NCBI GenBank assembly: GCA_934655835.1
Contig: CAKUHM010000056.1
Span: 1-8,035 of the forward strand
Direction of reading: 5' to 3'
DNA from: an uncultured Collinsella sp.
GTDB taxonomy: Bacteria; Actinomycetota; Coriobacteriia; Coriobacteriales; Coriobacteriaceae
Length of the DNA: 8,035 nt
The translations under genes and the position numbers were made by a program. How positions within the stretch are numbered: position 1 is the stretch's first letter; each line of letters starts with the position of its first letter. A model generated the notes under the pieces. It was given only the letters and a program-made list of their open reading frames with translations. It was not told the DNA's origin and searched no databases. Positions 1-7,441 of the stretch are shown here, one piece after another.

Positions 1-188
1 GTAGCGCCCATGCCCTTGAGCACCTTGCCCATCACGTGGACATCGGAAATATCGGGCACGTTCTGCAGCGTCGTCTTGCCCGGCGCCAGAAGCGTTGCCG
101 CCATAAGTTTGAGCGCGGAGTTCTTGGCGCCCGAGACAGGCACGGAACCTCCGATGGCGTGGCCACCCTCAACGCGGATAATATCCAA
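1..188 (-). CDS. murA: UDP-N-acetylglucosamine 1-carboxyvinyltransferase, N-terminal fragment (runs off window)
   Basis: This is the 5' end of murA; 62 complete codons are visible before the gene leaves the window at base 1. MurA transfers enolpyruvate from PEP to UDP-GlcNAc, the first committed step of cytoplasmic peptidoglycan precursor synthesis. The product begins [20 protein letters not shown] and continues with [15 protein letters not shown]. Lys22-Asn23 match the conserved substrate-binding Lys22/Asn23 of E. coli MurA, and the later [11 protein letters not shown] stretch is also typical. The start is a TTG at 188-186, preceded at 6 nt by an AAAGGG ribosome binding site (194-199). No ATG suits the conserved N-terminus. 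The gene follows atpC in the same direction, but a terminator-like hairpin lies immediately upstream, so how it is transcribed is unclear. The catalytic Cys/Asp loop (near residue 115 in E. coli) is outside the window. Confidence 0.93.
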   Translation of the reverse strand, partial: MDIIRVEGGHAIGGSVPVSGAKNSALKLMAATLLAPGKTTLQNVPDISDVHVMGKVLKGMGA

Positions 189-201
189 GGTCTACCCTTT
201 C

Positions 202-240
202 AAAAAGCATGCCCGGGGTGGCTGGGCCATCCCGGGCATG
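202..240 (-). terminator. Rho-independent terminator-like hairpin after atpC
   Basis: Reading the minus strand, a perfect 10-bp inverted repeat (CATGCCCGGG, 231-240, and CCCGGGCATG, 208-217) encloses a further TGGC/GCCA pairing (226-229 with 219-222), separated from the outer stem by one A-C mismatch, with a 3-nt loop (223-225). The stem is followed by CTTTTT (202-207). A GC-rich stem plus U-tract is the classic intrinsic terminator layout, here placed to end the atp transcript. There is no T-tract on the other side, so it is directional. The U-tract ends 13 nt before the murA start codon and almost touches the murA ribosome binding site, so it may be leaky or act as an attenuator. Confidence 0.8.
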
Positions 241-244
241 ATGT

Positions 245-262
245 GTTCGCAAATGGTCGAAC
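245..262. repeat. Small inverted repeat upstream of the atpC-murA terminator
   Basis: GTTCG (245-249) and CGAAC (258-262) form a perfect 5-bp dyad around an 8-nt loop, between the atpC stop and the terminator stem. With that stem it makes two tandem hairpins in the 88-nt atpC-murA gap. It could be a 3'-end structure or operator, but 5-bp arms are short enough to arise by chance. Confidence 0.3.
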
Positions 263-276
263 GCTAAATCGTTTGA

Positions 277-669
277 CTATTGGGCAAGCTTGAGCTTACA
301 CCATGCGATTTCATTATAGAGGTAGGCGCGGCGTGCATCATCCTCCGACAAATTACCCAGCTTCTCTTCAAAACCTTGAATATCAGCTTTAACCTTGTCG
401 GCGTCGACGGTCGCCAGATCGCAAGCGCGCTCGGCGAGGACGGTCACGACATCGTCCGCAACCTGGGCATAGCCGCCGGCCACGGCAAACGTGTGGTCGA
501 CAGTGCCCATGGCCTTATCGGAAACGCGAACGTAACCGCGGTCGATCGTGCAGATTTCGCTGGAATGGGCAGGCAGGACGCCAAACTCGCCATCCGTGGA
601 CGGAATCGACACAAACGCAGCGTCGCCCTCATAGGCGCAGCTCACGGGGCACACGATGCGGATACGCAT
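277..669 (-). CDS. atpC: F1Fo ATP synthase subunit epsilon
   Basis: Epsilon is the small central-stalk subunit of F1; it joins gamma to the c-ring and can inhibit ATP hydrolysis through its C-terminal helices. The product is 130 aa, the usual family length. Residues 1-84 are the beta-sandwich domain, with DGEFGVLPAHSSEI at 26-39 (the family's G-x-x-G-(I/V)-LP-x-H signature) and FAVAGGYAQVADDVVTVLAE at 61-80. Residues 85-130 form the helical hairpin. The segment aligning with the ATP-binding I(L)DxxRA motif of Bacillus epsilon reads VDADKV (88-93), so ATP binding is doubtful. The ATG lies 3 nt after the atpD stop, with a GGGGGAG ribosome binding site inside the last atpD codons, consistent with translational coupling. 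It is the last gene before the terminator-like hairpin. Confidence 0.96.
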   Translation of the reverse strand: MRIRIVCPVSCAYEGDAAFVSIPSTDGEFGVLPAHSSEICTIDRGYVRVSDKAMGTVDHTFAVAGGYAQVADDVVTVLAERACDLATVDADKVKADIQGFEEKLGNLSEDDARRAYLYNEIAWCKLKLAQ

Positions 670-672
670 AAC

Positions 673-3035
<2,363 letters not shown>

Positions 3036-3040
3036 AGGGC

Positions 3041-4639
3041 TTAGTTCTCCTCTGATCCAGAAACATCCGAATGGTGCTTGGCCATGAACTGCTGCTTAAA
3101 GTCGCCGATGACGCGCAAGAGCTCAGCCTTGGTGTCGTCATCGATCTTCTTGGCGCGAACCTTGTCGAGCAGCAAGCCAAAGCCATTGTCCATGTACTCG
3201 ATGAGCTCGGCACGGAAGGGCAGCACGTCGGCGATCTCCAGGTCGTCCAGGAAGCCCTCGTTGCCAGCAAACAGCGCGACGATCTGCTCGGAAACCTCGA
3301 ACGGCTTGTAGCGCGGCTGCTTAAGGAGCTCGGTCATGCGAGCGCCGTGGGTAAGCTGCTTTTGCGTGGCCTCGTCGAGGTCGGAGCCGAACTGCGTAAA
3401 GCCGGCGAGCTCCTGGTACGAAGCGAGGTCCAGACGGAGGTTACCGGCGACCTGCTTCATGGCCTTGGTCTGAGCGTCGCCACCGACGCGGGACACGGAA
3501 ATGCCCACGTCGACTGCCGGGCGCTGACCCTGGAAGAAGAGCTCGGACTGCAGGTAGATCTGACCGTCGGTAATGGAAATGACGTTGGTCGGAATGTAGG
3601 CCGAGACGTCGCCGTCCTGGGTCTCGATGATCGGCAGAGCCGTCATGGAGCCGTAGCCGTTCTTCTTGGACATCTTGACGGCACGCTCGAGCAGGCGAGA
3701 GTGCAGGTAGAAGATGTCGCCAGGATAGGCCTCGCGTCCGGGCGGACGATGCAGCGTCAGCGACATCTGACGGTAGGCCACAGCCTGCTTGGACAGGTCG
3801 TCGTAGATGACGAGCACGTGGCCGCCGGGGTTGGTCTCGCTGGCAGGCTTGCCGTCCTCGCCGTTGTACATAAAGAACTCGCCGATAGCGGCACCGGCCA
3901 TAGGCGCGATGTACTGCATAGGGGCGGAATCGGCAGCGGTGGCCGAAACGATGATGGTGTAGTCGAGCGCACCGTGCTGAGCGAGGGTCTCGCGGATGTT
4001 GGCAACCGTGGAGGCTTTCTGGCCGATGGCGACATAGATGCAGACCATGCCCTTGCCACGCTGATTGAGGATAGCGTCGATGGCGATGGCGGTCTTGCCG
4101 GTCTTACGGTCGCCGATGATGAGCTCACGCTGACCGCGACCGATAGGCACCATGGAGTCGATGGCCAACAGGCCGGTCTGAACCGGCTCGCACACCGGGG
4201 TACGGTCGATGACGCCGGGGGCCTTGAACTCGATGGGACGACGGTGCGTGGCGACGATGTCGCCCAGGCCGTCGATGGGCTGGCCGAGCGGATTGACGAC
4301 GCGGCCGAGCATGGCGCGGCTCACGGGGATATCCATAATGCGGCCAGTGGTGCGGCACTCGTCGCCTTCCTTGATGGAGTCGACGGCACCGAACAGAACG
4401 GCGCCGACCTCGTCACGATCAAGATTCTGGGCAAGGCCGAAGACGGTCTCACCGGTATCGGAGCTCTTGAACTCCAGAAGCTCGCCTGCCATGGCGCTCT
4501 TGAGGCCGGAGACGCGCGCGATGCCGTCGCCTACCTCGTCGACCGTTGAAACCTCATGCGTATCGACCGTCGCGGAGAGGCTCGTGAGCTGCTCCTGCAG
4601 TTTCTTGGCGATATCCTGGGCATTGAGGGTTTCGGACAT
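3041..4639 (-). CDS. atpA: F1Fo ATP synthase subunit alpha
   Basis: Alpha forms the non-catalytic nucleotide sites of the F1 hexamer and supplies the arginine finger to the beta sites. The product is 532 aa. Residues 1-95 hold the delta-contacting N-terminal helix and beta-barrel crown. The P-loop is GDRKTGKT (176-183), the Walker B strand [12 protein letters not shown] (274-285), [10 protein letters not shown] lies at 299-308, and [10 protein letters not shown] (381-390) carries the arginine finger at Arg384. Between FMYNG and HVLVIYDD there are about 12-13 extra residues (261-273, rich in Gly, Pro and polar residues), where Bacillus and mycobacterial alpha pass directly from MY(N/D)GK to HVL. 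The acidic/polar C-terminal tail ([12 protein letters not shown]) also adds length. The ATG overlaps the atpH stop by one base (TAATG) behind a strong GGAGGTGA ribosome binding site. Confidence 0.99.
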   Translation of the reverse strand: MSETLNAQDIAKKLQEQLTSLSATVDTHEVSTVDEVGDGIARVSGLKSAMAGELLEFKSSDTGETVFGLAQNLDRDEVGAVLFGAVDSIKEGDECRTTGRIMDIPVSRAMLGRVVNPLGQPIDGLGDIVATHRRPIEFKAPGVIDRTPVCEPVQTGLLAIDSMVPIGRGQRELIIGDRKTGKTAIAIDAILNQRGKGMVCIYVAIGQKASTVANIRETLAQHGALDYTIIVSATAADSAPMQYIAPMAGAAIGEFFMYNGEDGKPASETNPGGHVLVIYDDLSKQAVAYRQMSLTLHRPPGREAYPGDIFYLHSRLLERAVKMSKKNGYGSMTALPIIETQDGDVSAYIPTNVISITDGQIYLQSELFFQGQRPAVDVGISVSRVGGDAQTKAMKQVAGNLRLDLASYQELAGFTQFGSDLDEATQKQLTHGARMTELLKQPRYKPFEVSEQIVALFAGNEGFLDDLEIADVLPFRAELIEYMDNGFGLLLDKVRAKKIDDDTKAELLRVIGDFKQQFMAKHHSDVSGSEEN

Positions 4640-5115
4640 TAGGCTTCACCTCCGTACGAATTAGCAGAGTTTGCGAGGGTCTCCTGCGCGATGCGCAGCT
4701 GCGTCTTGACCGAAATGTCACGACGCTCGCCGCGGGCCTCGAGCACCAGGCCGCCCACGATAGACGGGTCGACCTGCTCGATAAGGAATACCTTGCGGCC
4801 GAAGTCCTGCTCGCATTTCTTAGTGATGGTTTGACGCAGCTCGTCGTCGAGCGGGATCGCCGTGGTGACGGTCACGCCCACTACATCCTCGTCTTCCTCG
4901 GCAACATACTTAAAGGCAGCTGCCACCTTGGGAAGAAGGTCGAGCTGGTCGCGCTTGGACATGGTGTCGAGCACGGCGATGATCTCGGGGCTGGCGCTAG
5001 CCAGGCGCTCGATCATCTCGAGGTCCTCGAACACATGGTTCTCGGCCTTGGCGGCTTCCAGAAGGGAGCGCGCGTAGGTCTCGAGCACCTTGTCCTGATA
5101 GCGGCTAGTCGGCAT
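4639..5115 (-). CDS. atpH: F1Fo ATP synthase subunit delta (OSCP homologue)
   Basis: Delta sits on top of F1 and ties alpha to the b-subunit peripheral stalk. Near the N-terminus is the family's YARSLLEAA helix (14-22). The C-terminal domain has VTVTTAIPL (81-89) and the hallmark [19 protein letters not shown] (115-133) followed by [14 protein letters not shown]. At 158 aa it is about 20 residues shorter than typical delta subunits (about 177). By eye the loss lies in the N-terminal helical bundle around residues 48-55, just before [13 protein letters not shown]. The ATG lies inside the end of atpF (11-nt overlap) and is preceded by AGGAAGCAGG within that gene. It is a separate gene, unlike the fused b-delta of mycobacteria. 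No frameshift is visible. Confidence 0.95.
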   Translation of the reverse strand: MPTSRYQDKVLETYARSLLEAAKAENHVFEDLEMIERLASASPEIIAVLDTMSKRDQLDLLPKVAAAFKYVAEEDEDVVGVTVTTAIPLDDELRQTITKKCEQDFGRKVFLIEQVDPSIVGGLVLEARGERRDISVKTQLRIAQETLANSANSYGGEA

Positions 5116-5707
5116 TCAGGCTACCTGCTTCCTGGATGTAGCGCTCGATGAGCTTCTTCTGCTCGGCCTCGTCCTCGAGTGCCTCGCCCACGATCTTGGT
5201 GGCGACGGCAACGGACAGGTCGGCGATGGAGCTCGCGGCACCGGCGTAGATGGACTTGCGCTCGTCCTCGACGGTCGTGTGGGCCTTGGCGATGATCTCC
5301 TCGGCCTCCTTGTGAGCAGCCTCGATGATACGGGCGCGCTCGGACTCGGCGTCCTTACGGGCCTCGAGAACGATATCGGCAGCCTGACGACGGGCGTCAG
5401 TGACGATCGAGTCGGACTCAGCGCGCTTGGCGATAGCCTCCTGCTTGGTCTTCTCGGCCTCGTCGAGGCTCTCCTCGATCTTCTTGCCGCGCTCCTCCAT
5501 GGTTTTCATGATGCCCGGCAGGGCGACCTTGGCCAGCACGATCCAGATGATCAGGAAGGCGATGAGCGCCGGGATGAACTCCGCCATCTTAGGGATGAGG
5601 ATGTCCGCACCGGCAGCGCCGTCCTCGGCGAACGCGGATACCGGCATGAGCAGCGCGGCCGCGGACGCGGAGAGTGCGATCGCGCTCTTCTGGGATGAAA
5701 GATTCAT
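5105..5707 (-). CDS. atpF: F1Fo ATP synthase subunit b, with signal-peptide-like N-terminus
   Basis: Subunit b is the membrane-anchored stator stalk linking a to delta and alpha. The 200-aa product is longer than usual (about 156-170). Residues 43-64 form the transmembrane helix (EFIPALIAFLIIWIVLAKVA), and 66-175 are a long charged, Ala/Glu/Lys-rich coiled coil (MEERGKKIEESLDEAEKTK and onward), as expected. Ahead of the anchor lies a second hydrophobic segment, residues 8-22, with a Lys near the N-terminus and SAFA at 24-27 followed by EDG. This looks like a cleavable signal peptide (AxA, cut after Ala27). The start is supported by an ACGGAG ribosome binding site with 9 nt spacing; it lies 15 nt after the atpE stop. 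Chloroplast b (CFo-I) also has a processed presequence. Cleavage here is inference. Confidence 0.96.
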   Translation of the reverse strand: MNLSSQKSAIALSASAAALLMPVSAFAEDGAAGADILIPKMAEFIPALIAFLIIWIVLAKVALPGIMKTMEERGKKIEESLDEAEKTKQEAIAKRAESDSIVTDARRQAADIVLEARKDAESERARIIEAAHKEAEEIIAKAHTTVEDERKSIYAGAASSIADLSVAVATKIVGEALEDEAEQKKLIERYIQEAGSLNAD

Positions 5708-5722
5708 ACTTGACGCTCCGTG

Positions 5723-5917
5723 CTATTTAACGATCAGCGCGACAACGAAGCCGATCAGAGCCAGAGCCTCGCCGAAGGCGGAGCCCATGATGAAGACGGT
5801 GAACACGCGGCCCTGGACCTCAGGCTGACGGGCCATAGCACCCGTAGCACCCAGAGCAGACAGGCCGATAGCAAGACCAGCGCCGATAACACCGAGACCG
5901 TAACCGATAACTCCCAC
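5723..5917 (-). CDS. atpE: F1Fo ATP synthase subunit c (proteolipid)
   Basis: Subunit c forms the rotor ring and carries ions across the membrane. The 64-aa product is two transmembrane helices joined by the polar loop ARQPE (29-33). The ion-binding carboxylate is Glu50, exactly 20 residues after Arg30, the same spacing as Arg41-Asp61 in E. coli. Position 17 (13 before the loop Arg) is Ile rather than the Gln of Na+-type rings, and residue 51 is Ala rather than Ser/Thr, so H+ coupling is predicted. It is short because about 11 N-terminal residues are absent relative to E. coli. The helix-packing pattern reads GAGLAIGLS (12-20). The start is GTG (5917-5915) behind AAAGGAGG with only 4 nt spacing; the frame upstream has no ATG before a stop. 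A 123-nt gap separates it from atpB. Confidence 0.96.
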   Translation of the reverse strand: MGVIGYGLGVIGAGLAIGLSALGATGAMARQPEVQGRVFTVFIMGSAFGEALALIGFVVALIVK

Positions 5918-6040
5918 GATTCCTCCTTTGTCGTGCGTGTCTTATTTCACGCAGGATAACCTTTTTATAACTGCCGGGCTCCATGGGTACGGGCACCGGC
6001 GGTTTAACGAATTGCCTTACCTTTAGGCGCGAACGGAAGA
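5918..6040 (-). other. atpB-atpE intergenic leader
   Basis: This 123-nt gap is the only long one inside the atp operon. Read on the minus strand, it starts with a mixed segment, passes a weak GCCGG/CCGGC pairing (5974-6001) that encloses an NcoI-like CCATGG, becomes A-rich (TTATAAAAAGG, around 5956-5966), and ends with the strong AAAGGAGG ribosome binding site of atpE. There is no clear promoter pair and no T-tract, so it is not an obvious terminator. In E. coli the sequence before atpE enhances translation so that c is made in excess. A similar role is plausible here but is inference. Confidence 0.45.
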
Positions 6041-6844
6041 CTACTCCTCCTCCGCGACCTCCTCTGCCTCGGAGACATACACGGCGGTAAGGACCGTGAA
6101 GACGTAGGCCTGGATAGCGCCGACCACAAGCTCGATCGCATAGATCAGGATGAGGATGGCAAGCCAGGCCAGCGAAGGCAGGGCGCCGACGGCGTGGGCC
6201 GCGGAAACCTGCTGAAGCAGCGGCTGCATGAACATGCTCGCCATGATGGCGAACGAGCCCATGACCACGTGTCCTGCGAACATGTTGCAGAACAGACGGA
6301 CGGCGAGCGTGATGAGGCGCAGGAAGGTCGAGAAGAGCTCGACGACCCACACGAGCACGTTCATCGGGAAGCTCACGCCCTGCGGGGCGAGGCTCTTGAT
6401 GTAGCCGATCACGCCGTGAGCCTTGCATCCGTAGTAGATGAAGTACACGAAGGCGAAGATGGCGAGCGCGGCGGTGGAGCCGATTGCGCCGGTGCCGGGC
6501 TTCATTCCCGGAATCAGGCCGATCATGTTATTGATCAGGATGAACAGGAAAAGCGAGCACAGGAACGGGAAGTGCTTCTTCCAGTTCTCACCCACGACGC
6601 CCTTGCCGATATCGTTCTCGACGTACTCGATGATGTACTCGAAACCGTTAACGAAGAAGCCCTTGGGAACCAGGGTCTGCTTCTTCTTGAACACGGCCAG
6701 GACGATCAGGAGCACGATCGTGGAGACGATCAGCCAAAACGAGTACTGCGTGATGCCGCAGCTCAGATCGCCCACGACAGGGGTGGAGCTGAACTCGCTG
6801 ACCAGATGATTAATCTCATCAGGCAGCTTTTCAAAAATTTCCAC
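6041..6844 (-). CDS. atpB: F1Fo ATP synthase subunit a
   Basis: Subunit a forms the proton half-channels against the c-ring. The 267-aa product has several hydrophobic helices (about 35-52, 93-111, 122-138, 161-182, 193-208, 222-256). The essential channel arginine is Arg183 in LAVRLFCNMFAGH (180-192), aligned with Arg210 of E. coli. The usual Gly of RLFGNM is Cys186 here. His192 stands at E. coli Glu219 and Glu238 at E. coli His245, the swapped pair also seen in mitochondria-like a subunits. IQAYVFTVLTAVYVS (244-258) carries the conserved Gln (245), and the C-terminus is very acidic (EAEEVAEEE). The start is GTG (6844-6842), 3 nt after the upstream stop and 8 nt after AAAGG; the in-frame N-terminus MEIFEKLPDE is plausible for the family. 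Confidence 0.97.
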   Translation of the reverse strand: MEIFEKLPDEINHLVSEFSSTPVVGDLSCGITQYSFWLIVSTIVLLIVLAVFKKKQTLVPKGFFVNGFEYIIEYVENDIGKGVVGENWKKHFPFLCSLFLFILINNMIGLIPGMKPGTGAIGSTAALAIFAFVYFIYYGCKAHGVIGYIKSLAPQGVSFPMNVLVWVVELFSTFLRLITLAVRLFCNMFAGHVVMGSFAIMASMFMQPLLQQVSAAHAVGALPSLAWLAILILIYAIELVVGAIQAYVFTVLTAVYVSEAEEVAEEE

Positions 6845-6847
6845 GAC

Positions 6848-7165
6848 TTACCTTTCGACCTCATGAGGTTCTCGCAGCGCCTTGGCGACACGAACCGTGC
6901 AGGTGGCCATAAAGGCCACGAAGCCGATCGCCTCGCCCAGGAGGAACATGCGAAACGCCTCTCCGAACAACGCAAACACAACCAAGGTAAAGACGAGCAG
7001 GGCGATTGCCGAGACCGCCAGACTCACCATGCCCTTGAGCATGTCCGCATTCTGTTTATCGTCAAGAACCGGCTTGAGCGTAAAGACAAAGGGAAGGAAG
7101 GCAATTGCGCCCGCGATGGCGCCTGCAACGATAGCGAGCAGATCGGCTATCTGAAACACTGGCAT
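6848..7165 (-). CDS. atpI: Small membrane protein in the atpI position (putative AtpI)
   Basis: The 105-aa product has three strongly hydrophobic segments, about residues 6-30, 44-68 and 72-93, and a charged C-terminus (KALREPHEVER). It is the first gene of the atp cluster, immediately before atpB (3-nt gap), where atpI normally lies. AtpI/ATP synthase I proteins are small membrane proteins thought to help assemble the c-ring or Fo. Sequence similarity to the family is weak by eye, so the name rests mainly on position, size and topology. The C-terminal Arg codon AGG and stop TAA also supply the AAAGGTAAG that serves atpB translation. The ATG is 8 nt after an AAGGA ribosome binding site. It could instead be a lineage-specific Fo accessory protein. 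Confidence 0.75.
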   Translation of the reverse strand: MPVFQIADLLAIVAGAIAGAIAFLPFVFTLKPVLDDKQNADMLKGMVSLAVSAIALLVFTLVVFALFGEAFRMFLLGEAIGFVAFMATCTVRVAKALREPHEVER

Positions 7166-7185
7166 CCTCGCTTTCCTTGTTTAAA

Positions 7186-7197
7186 CGCTTCACAGCG
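7186..7197 (-). other. GNRA-type hairpin in the atp 5' leader
   Basis: On the minus strand CGCT (7194-7197) and AGCG (7186-7189) pair around a GTGA loop, a GNRA-class tetraloop, about 20 nt before the atpI start in the predicted untranslated leader. A short stem with a stable loop may protect or shape the mRNA 5' end, but four base pairs are weak evidence. Confidence 0.3.
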
Positions 7198-7212
7198 CAG
7201 TCCCAGCCAAAC

Positions 7213-7250
7213 ATTGGTGACTATTGTACGAGCCAATCGCCAAAGTACAA
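7213..7250. repeat. Nested inverted repeats over the atp promoter
   Basis: Two dyads overlap the promoter. TTGTAC (7224-7229) and GTACAA (7245-7250) form a perfect 6-bp pair with 15 nt between, one arm covering most of the -10 and the other being the -35. ATTGG (7213-7217) and CCAAT (7233-7237) form a 5-bp pair, also with 15 nt between, across the start-site region. Arm centres lie about two helical turns apart, as for many dimeric regulators. TGTACG recurs at 7278-7283. This could be an operator, but the arms are short. Confidence 0.35.
7223..7250 (-). promoter_or_regulatory. Predicted sigma70-type promoter of the atp operon
   Basis: On the minus strand TACAAT (7228-7223) matches the -10 consensus at 5 of 6 bases. 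Sixteen bases upstream is TTGTAC (7250-7245), a weak -35 that keeps the TTG core. Transcription would begin around 7215-7217, giving an untranslated leader of about 50 nt before the atpI ATG at 7165. This is the best promoter-like pair in the upp-atpI gap, so I assign it to the atp operon. No clear second promoter is visible before the inner genes. Confidence 0.6.
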
Positions 7251-7267
7251 CCGAAAAACAAACGGTT
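7249..7267. repeat. Inverted repeat upstream of the atp promoter
   Basis: AACCG (7249-7253) and CGGTT (7263-7267) flank an A-rich loop on the plus strand (T-rich on the transcript), directly upstream of the -35. It is not followed by a T-tract on the minus strand, so it is a poor terminator. An 8-bp palindrome TCTTAAGA (7287-7294) lies a little further upstream. Confidence 0.25.
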
Positions 7268-7300
7268 AATACGCACCTGTACGTTTTCTTAAGACCTTCT

Positions 7301-7441
7301 TTATGCCGCAGTTACGGTAATACGCTTTTTCGAACCCCACGGGGCAAAACGTCCATTAACAGGAGTGCGCGTGGACGCCTTTTGCTCGCCCGAGCGCACC
7401 ATTTCTTCGTATTTGCGGCCGTAACCGACAAGGCTCAGCGA
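7301..7441 (-). other. Open 46-codon stretch in frame after the upp stop
   Basis: Directly after the upp TAG the same frame stays open for 46 codons to a TAA at 7303-7301. It reads SLSLVGYGRKYEEMVRSG, then EQKASTRTPVNG and a basic tail ending KKRITVTAA. The first 25 codons are rich in G/C at the third position, like the genes nearby; the rest are not. An internal ATG (7402-7400) could start a 33-aa peptide, but its only upstream signal is a weak GAAGAA. Uracil phosphoribosyltransferases normally end at ...GDRIYGT plus one residue, so this is not part of the known enzyme. It may be a gene remnant, a small peptide gene or chance. I do not recognise it. Confidence 0.25.
7322..7352. other. GC-core stem-loop downstream of upp
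   Basis: CCCC (7335-7338) and GGGG (7341-7344) are flanked by T-rich (7326-7330) and A-rich (7346-7349) arms and by ACG/CGT ends, giving a roughly 30-nt imperfect hairpin. It lies about 90 nt downstream of the upp stop. It lacks the U-tract after the stem needed for a standard terminator on the minus strand, so it may mark the upp mRNA 3' end by processing, or do nothing. I found no better terminator for upp. Confidence 0.3.

Noticed and set aside
3071..4549. 492-codon plus-strand open frame opposite atpA
   Set aside because: Antisense shadow of atpA with the same compositional artefact and no recognisable domain.
5900..5984. Possible small minus-strand frame beginning MEPGSYKKVILREIRHAR in the atpB-atpE gap and running into atpE in another frame
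   Set aside because: The ATG has no ribosome binding site (preceded by GTACCC), and most of the apparent frame overlaps atpE.
7264..7294. Second promoter with TATTAA as -10 upstream of the main atp promoter
   Set aside because: The -10 matches at only 4 of 6 bases and no acceptable -35 lies 16-18 nt upstream.
7322..7352. CCCC/GGGG hairpin as a true Rho-independent terminator for upp
   Set aside because: No U-tract follows the stem on the minus strand; the A-rich side follows instead. It is kept only as a low-confidence structure.
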